Below are positions 23,517 through 35,657 of a stretch of DNA of 64,000 bases, piece after piece (position 1 is the first letter of the stretch; each line of letters opens with the position of its first letter). This DNA comes from Hypoxylon rubiginosum (lineage: Eukaryota > Ascomycota > Sordariomycetes > Xylariales > Hypoxylaceae): NCBI GenBank assembly GCA_902806565.1, contig CADCXA010000025.1, positions 2,976,001 to 3,040,000 on the forward strand, read 5' to 3'. Position numbers and translations under genes: made by a program. Below the pieces are notes generated by a model. It was not told where the DNA came from. It ran no database searches and saw only the letters and a program-made list of their open reading frames with translations.

Positions 23517-24283
23517 ATCGTGTACTTGAGCACTATTTTCTCATGCCATTTACTGATTCTTGCTATTACTAACGCGCATCATATACCCTATATAGTAAAT
23601 TACCTAAGTTTGTTAACATATATCAAGATATAACTTTGGCCTACTAATTGGAGTTGACTTGAACGAGAACGATATGGCAGTGCTAATGCGCCAGGAGGAC
23701 TTAATTTAAGTCTAGGACTCGCGATGTCATACTACTCAATGAAGATATATATTCCATATTAAAGCCACCATTCCTACTCGCTTCTACTGCGAATTATCAA
23801 ACATCGTGTTGTCTGCAATACGACGTGAAGGATGGAATCCTAGCCCTACCCAAATTGGTATAGACTAGCATTCGGCATCTTGTATTGAGATCGCCGAATA
23901 AGCGACCGTTTTCTACGTAGCCTAAAAGGCTTACTACTACCCTAGATTCGACTCTAGACTCATTTAGGTCGAAGTTGGGGTATTTCCACCTCCACGGACC
24001 TCCTCCCGCTTTGAGCTTTGACTATTCCACTGGCAAGTCTGGATCTGGGTTCCCGTGGAGCCTATAGTCTAGGCGATATGCCCGTCGCGCCATACTCCCA
24101 GACTCCCCAAGTAGTGGAGTAAGACGTACGCGATGCCGACGGGACGGTATGAAGAGGCCCGGCTTTCCGGTGGGCATGAGCAATACTCTCTTCTCGAACT
24201 GCACGATCATGAACAAACAATAGACATTCGCTCTCGTTGTTTTGCGCCGTCGCCATCCCCTTACGGTCTCAGCAAAGGTCACG
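23517..24283. other. Intergenic region
   Basis: No supported gene. Short frames exist on both strands without recognisable domains. The sequence is AT-rich at its start and probably includes the promoter of the carboxylesterase gene. Confidence 0.4.
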
Positions 24284-26464
24284 ATGCTGTCAAGATTATC
24301 ATTCGCGGCCTTTGCTCTTGGGGCTATCGCAGTTCCTTCTCCGCAATCGCTAAACTCGAGCCTGAGTATAGTGGTTGACAATGACTTGCAAGGTAACTAT
24401 ATCTCCTTCTACTCTACTCGCCGTCTCTAAGATCGAGTATAGGTCCTAGCAGCAATGTGTCCAATTCTGGTGTCTTGCTATTAGAGGAATACTCTTCCGA
24501 TGACGCCAGCGCCGCATGCGAGGCTGTGGGCGAGCAGCTCTGGTCACCTGAATTAGTAGCCGGAAGCATTCAAAATGTGTTAAATTACATCAAACACCTA
24601 GCTTCAGGCCTAGGTCTTGAGCAGTTTTGGATAGCCCCGGAGGACCAATCTGCTCGGACTATCAAGACGGACGGTCACGTTTCCCTCGTGAAATCGCACG
24701 CCGTGCTACCGGTTATGTGCACGCAGACGGCGCCGTTCTCTAACGAGTCGTTTAAGGACACCAGTGAGAAATGGCAAGTTACGATGCAATCTAATAACGA
24801 GACTTTGACGGGGTAAATATAACCCACGGCTACGATCCTCGAGGATTGTGTGTGTTGAAATGTTTGGTTTAGGTTCCGCGATCGCTTCAGTTTCCGCTTC
24901 CTGGGTGTTCGGTATGCGGCTCAACCCGAACGGTTTACATATTCCGTTCCCTACGTTGGCAACGGTAGTCAGGTTTCCGCAACAGAGTACGGCTCCCAGT
25001 GTGTTCAAGTAGGAAATGTCGGATCTGAGGACTGCTTGTTCCTAAATATCTGGACCACCTATCTTCCAGGGCCAGGTTCCGCGAAGGAGAAGCTCAAACC
25101 AGTTATGGTAAGTACATGATTTTTAAGCTGAAGAAGTCCTTCGATGCACTAACAAACATTTTAACTAGTTTTGGATACACGGAGGTGCTTTTGCCGGCGG
25201 AACAGGAAATGATCCTACAAGCGACGGAGGCAATTTAGCGTCTAGGGGTGACGTTGTAGTCGTCGGCATCAATTACCGACTGAATACCCTTGGATTCCTA
25301 GCATTGAATGACGGCGTCACGAACGGCAACTTTGGGCTTGCTGACCAGATTAATGCTATAGACTGGGTCAGAAATCATATCAAGGACTTTGGAGGCGATC
25401 CGGACCGGATCACCATATTCGGACAATCTGCCGGTGCGGCTAGCGTCCGGGCCTTGATAGCGTCTCCGAAGGCGATTGGAAAATTCGCGGGGGCGATCCC
25501 CGTGAGTAGTTTAGGGGGTATCAATTATGGCGTCAGCTACGCGAAGTACTACACGATCGAAGAAGACCTAGAGGTAGCGGGGAATGCTGTATTGACAGAG
25601 TCTGGTTGTGCAAATGCTACGTCTCAAGTCGACTGCCTCCGATCCTTGTCTGCGTATAAACTTGCCAATCTGGGCACCATTACTAGGTTCCCGGTCGTCG
25701 ACGGGACCTATCTCACGTCTGACGAACTCGAGCTCGAAGGACCTACTCTTCCCGTACGCATTATGATGGGCATTGCCCGCGACGACGGCGCGCCTTTCAT
25801 CAGCTACCCACAAACCACAAACCAGTCGGAATATCTCGCAGCGGAGGGCTACGACGTGCCATCCACAGAGCTCTTCCCGGTTCCAAATATAGAGAACAAG
25901 ACTCGGGCGCTGTTCGAGATGGGCAGCCACCTCGCCACGGACGGAGTCTTCCGGTGTATCGACCAAGCCACCGTGTACGCCGGCGTCAAAAACGGCCGGT
26001 TCGACCCGGTCTACTTCTACGAGTTCAACAGGACGTACCAGATCACCAGCTGGCCGGGCCTCGACCTCTGCGAGCCGCCCAAGACGGCCGAGCACCCCTA
26101 CGGCGACCCGAGCGCCGAGTACCTCAAGTGCCACTCGGGCGAGCTGTACTACGTCTTCGGAAACCTGGGGCGCCAGAGCCTTCCGATGCGGGACGAGTTC
26201 GACCTGCCGTTCGAGCAGCTCGTCGTCGACGCCTTCAGCGCGTTCGCGCGGTCCTTCGACCCGAACCCCGACGCCGCGTTCCTCGCGGCCAGGGGCCACG
26301 CGGGCACGCTGCGGGAGCTCGAGCGGGCGGGGGCGTGGCGGCCGGCCACCGCCGAGGACCCGACGGCCATGCGGACGCTGCAGTGGCCGAGCTTCCAGGG
26401 CGCGTTCCCGGAGGCGGCGCAGTGCGAGTCTCTGGGTTTGGGGTTGGATTATTATCTCAAGTAG
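24284..26464 (+). CDS. Secreted type-B carboxylesterase/lipase
   Basis: Four exons are inferred: 24284-24392, 24443-24812, 24873-25107 and 25169-26464, giving about 669 residues. It begins with a signal peptide (MLSRLSFAAFALGAIA), so secretion is likely. An unusually long segment (about 20-155) precedes the catalytic fold, which opens with FLGVRYA. Family marks follow: EDCLFLNIW, the oxyanion turn FWIHGGAF restored by splicing, and the nucleophile elbow GQSAGAAS at about residue 324. The likely acid is Asp in GIARDDGAPF at about 442, and the likely His is in CHSGELYYVFG at about 559. The enzyme hydrolyses carboxyl esters; its natural substrate cannot be told from sequence. The 3' third of the gene is much more GC-rich than the 5' part. 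Confidence 0.9.
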
Positions 26465-28136
26465 TGATGGGTTGATACTGTATATAATAACCAAACAGCT
26501 ATTGTCCTGCAATATACATACAATTTGAAAGAAAGCTTACATATTTGGATGTTTTCGTGATGCCATAATTCGTGAAGATTAGTTCCTAATACTAGCTGCT
26601 AGGAATTCCAGTTCGGAATCTCGTATGGAATGACATCGTAGCCATCAACCCAAAGGAGGCAAGCAACTATATTATTCTTAATTAATTAGTATCTATGTTT
26701 TGGTTGGACCAGTTATTTTCCAAGAGTCATTGGTATTGCCTGTACGGCACCATCTCCCCCCTATTTCCTACGTTACGTAAGCAGGCCATCCTACGCCAAC
26801 GTCTATTGTACTCTATGCTTGCAACATTGAACTCCACGGAGCACGAACATCAGAAAGGGGTAGTTGACACTCAAGCTTCAGCGTAATATTACGCCCCTAT
26901 TTGGAGATAGAAAAATATATCTACCAAAACACCATTACGTAATCCGTCTATAAAGCGATATGACTCTAAAAAAACGCCTTTATAAGGATATAGGTACATT
27001 TATGGCGTAGTGGAAGCCTTTTCCCGGTGAAGAAAGTCACTTTGTGCACCAGAAGACCTGCTACAATTACCGGCACCGACGGCTCATGCACATTCCTTCT
27101 TGTCCCTCGAAATCAAGACGTGACTTCCCCGAGTTACAGACATTTTTTCCCATGCCAATAGACAATGGGTTGCCATCTAAACGCGTTGTAAAGTGAAAGT
27201 AGACATGTACAGAGTACCTAGAAAGACTCTAGCAACTCTAGCCACTGTAGCGAACGCGTCTAGCACCTCTTTGGCCTCAGCCAGTAGCTGATGTGCCGAA
27301 CACCCAGAATAAGCCCATTATCCCACAGAGCTTTGGTCTGAACAATTACTGCAAGTACTTGGTTACTCCGGGGAACCAATGGTACTCTTTTCTTTTCTTT
27401 GGACTAAGCAAATACGCTGCAGAACGTGAGTTGCCGAGTGTTAGGGCGTCACCTGGGGCATCACCTCGCCGGTCTCAGGGGCAACGTTAGGACGATACAA
27501 AGTCAATGAATACTGTGGTTGGCTCGACTTGTGGTGTACAACCTCAACAACTCCTTCACTCTAACGGATTTCTCCTTTTTTGTTACCCAATTCATCAGAA
27601 TGGTCTCACAACTATGCTCGCTAGTGACGTCGCCTTGCTTCACTCCACGAGGCTCATCTCGAGCTCCCGGCCTATGAGAACGGGCTCAACACCATCTCAT
27701 ATTCGTCCTGTCGGTGTACGATGGACAGAAATCCTAGATGCTTCCCTATGGGACAGCGACGAAACGTGCTCGTTACCCACGAGATCGTACCATTCACCGC
27801 CTTGCAGACCACCGCGACCGTTATTTCTTCCCATGTCGTCGTCGTGTCTCCTTCGTTTCTACCCCGAAACTCAACGTTTCAACTTCGGATTCCTCGCACA
27901 TTCATATTCTTCTCACCTCGGCCGACACACCCACCCCGTTCTTACACACATCGAGGATAAATACTCGCGTCTTTCTCTCGACATCCTACCTCACTTTTCC
28001 GCCTCGGTCTCTCAACTTCAACAATATACACTCGTTCAAAAAACCACTTCTTAACACCACTTCAACTCTTTCAACTCGAACCCTCGTGAAATTCCGTTCA
28101 CAATCAAACACACCTCGTTCAACAAATCCGCCCACC
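26465..28136. other. Intergenic region with pyrimidine-rich leader
   Basis: I see no supported gene. Overlapping open frames at 27506-28394 have low-complexity Ser/His/Pro composition caused by a C/T-rich stretch. This is probably the 5' leader and promoter of the small membrane protein gene. Confidence 0.45.
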
Positions 28137-28699
28137 ATGAGCTCCTCACCTCTCCTCACCATGGCTATCATCCTGACCACGACCGTGATCATCCTGATCA
28201 TACTCGGGGCCTACCTCTACCGCGTCCACAAAACGAAGGTGGCCCTCCGCGGCGAAATCGTGGAACTCACGAACGTGGTCGACACCTACGACAGGTCCAT
28301 CGAGACCGTCCGTGACCGTGAACGGACTCAACCCATGGGCGAGTTACCCTTTTCTCACTCCGTCGTCTCCGTCGTCGCGAACTCCTTCAACTAATATCTT
28401 CTCCACCAGATTCCGTCGTCATTCGGCTCGAACACGAGCCCTCGAACACCCCCGTTCAGAACACGCCTCCTGCGTACCCTCTCCCGACCTTGGCTCCTCC
28501 GGCGTACGTCCCTCCCCATGGCTCCAACTCCGACACCCGCGGGCCCAACACCGCCGCTAACCCGGCCCCCGTGGCCGACCCGATCGCCAACGAACCGACA
28601 ACTACCGGGCGCCGACCTCGACCTCGACCAATCTACGCCCGACCCTCGGAAACACTATTCCTCTCACTCCTCAACTACGGGCCACCACCTAACCGATAA
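28137..28699 (+). CDS. Small single-pass membrane protein with proline-rich tail, unknown function
   Basis: I do not recognise the family. ATG 28137 sits in a good context (CCCACC before it). Exon 1 to about 28317 encodes a short N-terminus, one strong hydrophobic helix (MAIILTTTVIILIILGAYLY) and a basic then acidic coiled-coil-like segment (TKVALRGEIVELTNVV). A 92-nt intron (28318-28409, donor GTGAAC, branch CAACTAAT, acceptor CACCAG) would join a second exon of 96 codons, rich in Pro, with PPAYPLPTLAPPAYVPP. PPxY-type motifs can bind WW domains, for example in Rsp5-type ubiquitin ligases; that is inference. The predicted length is about 156 residues. The donor choice is uncertain. Without splicing, exon 1 ends after 86 codons. 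Confidence 0.45.
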
Positions 28700-29411
28700 A
28701 CTCTACATCCCCGTTTCACTCCCATTTCCTATCTATCAAACGCAAACTCAAACTCATAAAAAAACCACGAAAAAGAAAAACAACCAAAACACGATCTAAC
28801 CTCGAACTTTCTCCCTCCTACCAAACCCCGAGACCTCGACCGAACAACGAGAAACGCCATGCCGGCCATCATCGAGACGCGAGGGGGATAAACTGGGAAC
28901 GTTTGAGAATATTCCGCCGCAATAGGCGGCCTCGTATGGCGAACACGGGGAACGGCGCTGCGTTACATGTATACAAACTATTCTAATCAATAAATCGCGA
29001 AGATTTCTCCTTGGCGAGATCTGGGAATACTGACTTACCTCGTCGAACCGTAGAGGCGCGAAGCCCCTGGTCTTCGACGAACTCGGGGTAGATAGATAGA
29101 CGGTCACAGTATCCATGGCGGACACGGCGGTCGTGGGCTCGGTTCGATGAAGTTGCAATTATAATTATCATTTCGAAATACGACGTGACACGTTCCCATC
29201 TTTACACTTTGTTAGTACCAACGCCCCTTTTCAAACCCCCCCCTTTACCACCACCCATCCTATAAAATCCTGCCACACCCCAGGTTCCAGGTTCCCCTAC
29301 CCCCCCCATTTATACAAGTGCTGTGAACGATATACAGAAGAAATTTTGTGCAGAGCCCGTAGTGTAGGTAGTATATCATATCATATCATATCCGTACATC
29401 CACCAACCACC
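28700..29411. other. Intergenic region between convergent genes
   Basis: It holds A-rich and C-rich runs and a small ATATC repeat near 29372-29390. A minus-strand frame at 28796-29158 has a possible donor (GACGAG then GTAAGT) near 29038 but no recognisable product. I do not call a gene. Confidence 0.4.
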
Positions 29412-32400
29412 TCAAAACTTAGGCAAGGCGCCTCCCCTCCAGGGCCGAGACGGCATGCTCTCGAACGTCCACTGGCCGCCGCCGCCGCTCCCCCTGTTGA
29501 ACTCTTGCCGCGAAGGGAACTTGGCCTCGAACGGCTCGTACATGTGCGGCAGCTGGGCCTGCGAGCTGTATGGCACGAGCTTGCTGCTCTGCCTGGGTTT
29601 CCTCGCCGCACCGCCCGTAGTCGATCCGCCGCCCGAGGAGGAGGTGCTGGTCTTCTTCTGGTCCTTGAGGATGTCGCGGAGCTCCTTCTCGTCGTTGGTG
29701 ATCTGGGCCTTCAGGAAGCTGAGGTCCTTGGCGTCCCGCGAAGCGTTCAGCTCCTGCATCACGGGCGTCCTGGCCGTGTACGGGATGTCCCCGAGTCGAG
29801 GCGCGTACTGCGCCGGAATGATGGCCGGGTTGAGGTACGCTTCATCCCCCTTTGCCAGTAGCTGCGTAATGTCGAGGCTCTCGCCGGGCGAAATGGGGGT
29901 CGAGTGGCTTGGCGTCACGCAGTCCATATCCACTTCCTTGCGGAGAACGTGATCGATGTCGATGGCAGAGAAGTAGGCGCACGATTGCGGAAGATCGTCA
30001 ATTCCAACTTGCTGGGCGAACATGGCTCGGGTCCAGAGGTTGGCGACCTGGAGAGCCATGGCGGCGCGATACTTGTCTTCGTCCTTGACGAGGTAGCGAA
30101 TTTCGTCGTGCACACTAATAGCGAGACGAGCGGCGATGTTATAGCGCCGTGTTAGGTAGTCCATGGAGACGATGAGTAGGTGGAGGTAATCGACCCCTGA
30201 CGATTGGATAGCCCAGTTAATTCGAGAAGTTAGATAGCCTCCCTTATTGATGAACCGGCCCATCAGGGCCTCGGTAATTCCGGCCGCGAGAACCGGAGTC
30301 CGTGGCCGCTCTTGTTCTGCGAATTCCTCAAGTTTGTTGAATACAAACGATTCTGTCCCGCCTCTCCAAAACGGCTTCTTATGAAGTGTTTTTCTAGTCG
30401 TCTTCGTGCCTTTCGTCGTGGCGTACAGTTTACTAGCGGTCTCTAGCGTCTCTTGCTCTGAAAGATTAGGATTGAATTGTCTCAGCAAGGTGGCAGCAAA
30501 CTTGAGCCCAGCACCGTAGATTCGACCATAATTAAAAACCTTGGCGTCGTTGCGTGTTATGCCGAGGATGGAAGCTGTCCGGGAATGAAGATCTGTTCCC
30601 GCAGCTTTAGTGCCTTCAAGGGTCATAAAGCCGATAGCATTGCCGCCGTGTAACTTGAAAGTGGCATCCCCTACAACACTAGCGATCCAGAGCTCTTCGG
30701 AATCAACATCAGCGCCGACCAAACAGTAGCCCGGCGGAGCTTTAACCATTGCCTTCAACTCAGAGCCGACTCTATTCTTCTTGGCATTACTGGCGGTCAA
30801 CCAAGTATTTTCGACTGCTCTTCGCGTAATCGTTCCCATAGGAATAACCTGAGGTAAAATATAGCCCAACTCATTGTCGTTTTTCCTACGTGATCTTTTC
30901 CCATTACCGACTTTATCCTTTTCATAAACCACCATTTGCGACATGATCCTGTCTCGAGCGCTGATCCAGTAAGAACATGATGCATTCATGTCGAGTGCCT
31001 CTTTTGCTAAAGGGTACTCGGATGATAATGTGCCCTTGTCGAAATACGATAGATAGCCCTTAGCCAGCGGGTTCACACATCTTGATGTGGGTCCATCCTT
31101 ATGAGGAAGCTTGAAATATAAGCCATCCAGGTCGTTCTTTAGAGCTTCCACAGTCTCATCCGAAAGGTCGCATCGAACAAGTTGTGACGAGCTGTATTTC
31201 GACATATCTGAAAGCGGCACTTTGAAGATCCAGCCATATTTATCAGACCATACCAGGGGGTATCCATCCCACGCAAGCCGGAGGAGAAGCGGCGCGATTC
31301 TAGTTCTAACCGTAAGGCTGATGGGCGCATCGTTTTTTTGAAACAAGTTTTTATACCATTTAGGCATCCCCGGCTTCTTCTGACGGGCAGCGGGTCTGGG
31401 AGGATCATTCTTTTTCTTTCCTTTAACCATCTTGATCTCCTGGCCGGACCAGTCCAACTGCTTTAGCCAAGGGTCGTTGCCCCATTTCTCAGCATTGTCC
31501 TTGATTTCTATTGCTTTTTCTGCCAGCGAAACTAGGCGTTGCTGAACATCGCCGGATAGTTTATGATATGTTGCTTCGGCATTGGTAATGTACGCATCCC
31601 ATGACTTGTTCACAGGGAGAATAACGGATGAAAGGTGCCGTAACGCAGCGAAGCTGACCGGATGAGGGCAAACCTCGAGAAAGTTAGGGAATACGGCCTG
31701 ATAGACTCGGTGAGTAACCGCTACGTCCGCCGCACAGTAGTCCAGTAACTCGTCTAGCTTGCCGAGAACACCCTCCCGATCCAGCTCCCCAAACTGATCT
31801 CGGGCTGCCTTGTCAATGGTGACATTTAAATGGAACTTGGCGACGTCACGAAGGGAGTTGATTGAGCTGTGCTCAACCCAAAGTTCTTCCTCTTCCTCTC
31901 GATTACTCGCCAACAGGTTTGCCAGCTCGACATTGTCCGTTTCAGTGGCAATCTTATCTCGAAGCTCCCTATTCTTCTTATGCTTCATCCATTTAGGTCG
32001 CTGCTGCGAGCACATGCCATTGACGGCGACATGTAGGGACATAGTATCGAGGAACGAGTTTCGCGACTGCTTTAGATCATATTCTTCAAGCACCCTAGCC
32101 CGATCGTACCCAATATTATGACCAACGATAATGCGGTCCTTAGTCGGGTCACCTAGCGGGATCAGATGCCGGTCTGACTTGGATTCGCCTAGGAGCCAAG
32201 GTGACAGCCACGCGTACCAGGCCGTCGGGCTCGTCGCGCATGCCATGACAGCAAAAGAGCTCTCCTTCCACATAACCTCTACGTCAAAGCAAAGCATCTT
32301 TTCATCGGGGGAGTCGAGCCGCTCTGTCCGTCCATCAGGGTAGTATTTGGTCCAACCACTCTGCTTTACCCATTTTCTCGGCCGCGGAAGCGGATTGTGT

Positions 32401-32941
32401 CTTGCGAACTCTTTTGCGTACGAGAGAAATGGTTCGGCACAATCCACTCCGAGTCTGTGAAAGTGCTCGTCCAAGGTTTGCCCCTGGAGCGGAGGAACGT
32501 CAAAGGCGATGGGCGCATTGTTGTCGGTGTTCTTTCCGTAGAGGTCGTGGCGCCGCAAGTGATCCTTGGATAATTCTACGAGCTCTTTCGGTGGTGGTTC
32601 ACTGCCTTTGGGGAATATCTGCTTGAAGACATGGGCACTAACGTGTTGGACGCCTATTTCGCTGAATCGAGCTTCGGATGGAACTATTGGTATTTCTTAG
32701 AAGGCCATGGTACAATGTTCGCGACTCTCTATTACTAACTGGCAAGGCTCCCCGGTAAGACCCGTGGAGGGGGTTTATTGAGAGCTTCTGCGACTGCGAC
32801 TGTGGCTGCGGCAGAGGTCTGCCACCTTAAATGCGACAGCCATGGCTGGCAAGGAGAGCGAATCGGTAGTGGGTGCTTGGCAAGGCGCACGAAGCCTGCA
32901 GTCGATGCGCTTCTCATGCGACCATTTGCAGGATGAAGCAT
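29412..32941 (-). CDS. MIP1: Mitochondrial DNA polymerase gamma catalytic subunit
   Basis: Exon 1 is 32941-32740 and exon 2 is 32683-29412, giving about 1,157 residues. This family-A polymerase replicates mitochondrial DNA. The N-terminus (MLHPANGRMRSASTAGFVRL) is a basic presequence rich in Ser and Arg. Proofreading motifs are visible: Exo I in CFDVEV (about 200), Exo II in VGHNIGYDRARVLEEYDL, and Exo III in YCAADVAVTHRVY. Polymerase motifs follow: A in VGADVDSEELWIAS (about 725), B in RNDAKVFNYGRIYGAG, and C in SVHDEIRYLV (about 927). A C-terminal extension of about 150 residues, typical of fungi, ends in a Gly/Ser/Arg-rich tail. The intron has donor GTTAGT, and two acceptors 12 nt apart (32696 or 32684) both keep frame. 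Start 32941 was chosen by similarity; an upstream in-frame ATG at 33169 exists. Confidence 0.95.
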
Positions 32942-35657
32942 CACTGTCGTCTTTTGGAAATCATTTCGGTCTGGTAGGTTCTTGTCTTGGTTTTGGGACT
33001 GAAGCATGACGGAAGATAATTTTCGATAGCTCTTCGAAGGGTTTGATAAGGGGCTTGAACTAAGTGGGTCGGGGGTAGACGGGCACCGAGTCTGAGTACG
33101 CAGGTACGCTAGAGCAGGTACATTACCCCACGCCCAGCTGAGATACCCTTTTAATTGCATGTAGCTCATGTTTCGCGTATTGTATTAGGTAAGTGTGCAC
33201 CTAACCACCTATGTAGGATAAGCTCATATGAAATTGTTGACGTCTCCGACCGTTTCCGGAGTTTGCGTTACTCGTTACTCGTTACTCGCTGTTGTCCCGT
33301 GGAATGGATGCTATTCCCACATCACCGGTGCATTGTCATCAGGCCAATCGTAGATGTCTGATTCATCGCTATATTCCACCGTCTGTTATTCCTCGATAGA
33401 TTGGCATAAGGAAAATTTTAATAACCAACACCAACACCAACACCAACAGCCGACTGACCTGACTCACCTTCATGAGAAGCCCCTTCATCTCCTTGATACA
33501 CCTCATATCCTTCCCCTTCCCCTTCATGCCACGTAGAATTTACAGTTAGAAAGTGAGATATGCGCTATGGATCCCGCATATCCAATTTAATAACAAGGGG
33601 TTCAGCTTAGAAACTTCGTCAAAAATGGGTGATGTCAATGAAGGGTGTCTCAGTCACCAAATAGGATATGAATAGGAGATGGTCTCTATTAAGTATGATG
33701 AGTATCAGGCCTAGAACGCACACGAAGGTACCCGTACTTAATTTGACGATGTGAAAAGGGAATGAAGTTTCACACCTAAGCAAATGGCAATGAGCTCCAA
33801 TTTGCGTTGCCTTTGGCTTCTACCCCTGATTTTTAAACTCGAGGACCAGTAGAGGCCCTATGCTTCAAAGACAAAGCTAGCACAGACACTTAGGTATATA
33901 AGAGCCACAGGACTCTAAATATTTAAAATCTTACAAGTGTAGGTATTATTTTGGTATAGAGTTTTCATTAGATCATAGCCAAGTCAGACTGCAAATTCTG
34001 ATAGAACCGACTTAGCGGTCATGGCACATGTTAGAATGAAAATTTCCCATCTAACACTCCCGTATGAGTTAGGATGAAATTGGCGTCTTTCCCAAGATTG
34101 AGCGTACTTCTTACAAAGCTGCCCCCTCTACCATCGTGCCATAATTACCGAGATAGCCAAACCGTGGTCCCCAGACGCTATGCGAGAAGCGAACCGGTAT
34201 CTCGCACCAAGATCATGTACGTAGGCGCGCACGACAGCCAGCCAGGTCGGCGATCGGAGGCACAAGACATCCAAGAGTTCGGTAGCTGGAAAAGCCTGGG
34301 CCACCGTCCCTGGATGACGAATCTGGTCTCGCATGACGACATGAAACAGAAAAGAAAAAAGAACGGTGCTGTGTCAAACAATTTATGCCATGCTCCTCGC
34401 CATCCACAACAACGAATTGCTGAAATCGACCCTCCCTTCCCCTCCCTCACCTCCCCTCCTCAAGTGAATCATCGCTGGTGGCGCCCAGGAACAGCGCCAA
34501 CGACATACAACGTTGTCCCCGCCTCCGCGCATCACAATGAGACAAAATCCCACGAGCTCGCGTACTCGGTGCGCGTGGCCGTAACCTTGGGGTTTAGGTG
34601 GTTTGCCCTGCAAACCGTCTTTGCCGAAAAAAAGGTCTCGGGTTAATCTTGGTTCGCTGGTCGAGAAGCGGCCGTATGTTGCTCAGCGTCTGAAGTCGAG
34701 ACGGTCGGGGACGGTCGAGACAAGGCCTTATTACTGCAATGTCTCCTGTTTCCGAGACTTATCCTGGAGAAGAAAGAAAGAAAGAAAAGGGGGGCCAGAT
34801 GATAGCAAACTTCATCCGTCGAGGGTTGTGTTCTACCCTTTTTTTTCTTTCTCCTCCTGACTCCCTCCTCCTCTTTCCGCACCTCCCCGTCCCCATTACG
34901 GTTGGTTTCACCCGAAAGAAATTGGCTGCGCGCACACGCAAAGCTTTACAACGGCATGATTTCATATCCTTATCCCAAAGTCCCGCTTGGAAGCGGAAAA
35001 CATAGGACTGAGGAATGAGGTGGGGGAGGAAATGGGACGTTCTATTAAGCCTTCGCAGCATATCACGAAGAATCTCACGTCTTAAAGAGAGCAAACAAGC
35101 CAAAACCCAGAGGGAGGGACGGGGTCAGTGACGCCAGCACAGCAGATCCACTTACACGCCCGGTGCTCGATCAGCTCGTCATACCAGCTCACGGAAGGGT
35201 CGTACGAAGGTGGTGGAGTAGGCTGGAAAGAGCAATGACGGGGAGGGAGAGCACAATTGTTCCCGTCATATGTCCTAGCACAGAGAAGCAAGAGGCAAAA
35301 AGGGGACGATTGTGTAGTATCGGCAGTTGCTAGTAGGAGATAGTCGCGTGCTACAGAGATCTGTGAATAATGTTCCCACATAAGTCTCAGCTCTTCCCGA
35401 AACCCGTCCGTCTAGACTTACTGGGAGGGGAGTCATAATAAGATAAGGGCTTCACTCTCCGAATCGGTTTCGATACCTCCGTGAGTATCCGACTCATCTC
35501 TTTTAGTCTGAAGTCGAGCATGGGTCTTCTTCTGGTGGGTATATATATGAACCTCCCGGGCTTGACATCTCTGTTAGCCTACCTAGTATGCGACAGCTGA
35601 ACGAGTAATCCGCGGCCCGCAGTCATCGACACCCCCCCCCAATTCCAAAAAGTCCAC
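32942..35657. other. 2.7-kb region without a supported gene
   Basis: It contains a CCAACA hexamer repeat (about 33426-33449), GAAA-type purine runs (34769-34790) and a C-run at 35631-35640 just before the transporter. A frame of 190 codons at 34074-34646 has no recognisable domain. The right end is probably the transporter promoter. Confidence 0.45.
33424..33449. repeat. CCAACA short tandem repeat
   Basis: About four copies of the hexamer CCAACA lie in non-coding DNA. It is a simple microsatellite. Confidence 0.8.

Noticed and set aside
27506..28394. Two overlapping open frames of 182 and 218 codons
   Set aside because: The region is C/T-rich and lacks stops for that reason. There is no recognisable domain, and the second frame merges into the small membrane protein frame.
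28796..29158. Minus-strand frame with a good start context and a GTAAGT donor
   Set aside because: The first exon is short and no acceptor leads to a recognisable product. It remains an unproven candidate.
34074..34646. Open frame of 190 codons
   Set aside because: No domain, no splice support, and composition like the surrounding non-coding DNA.
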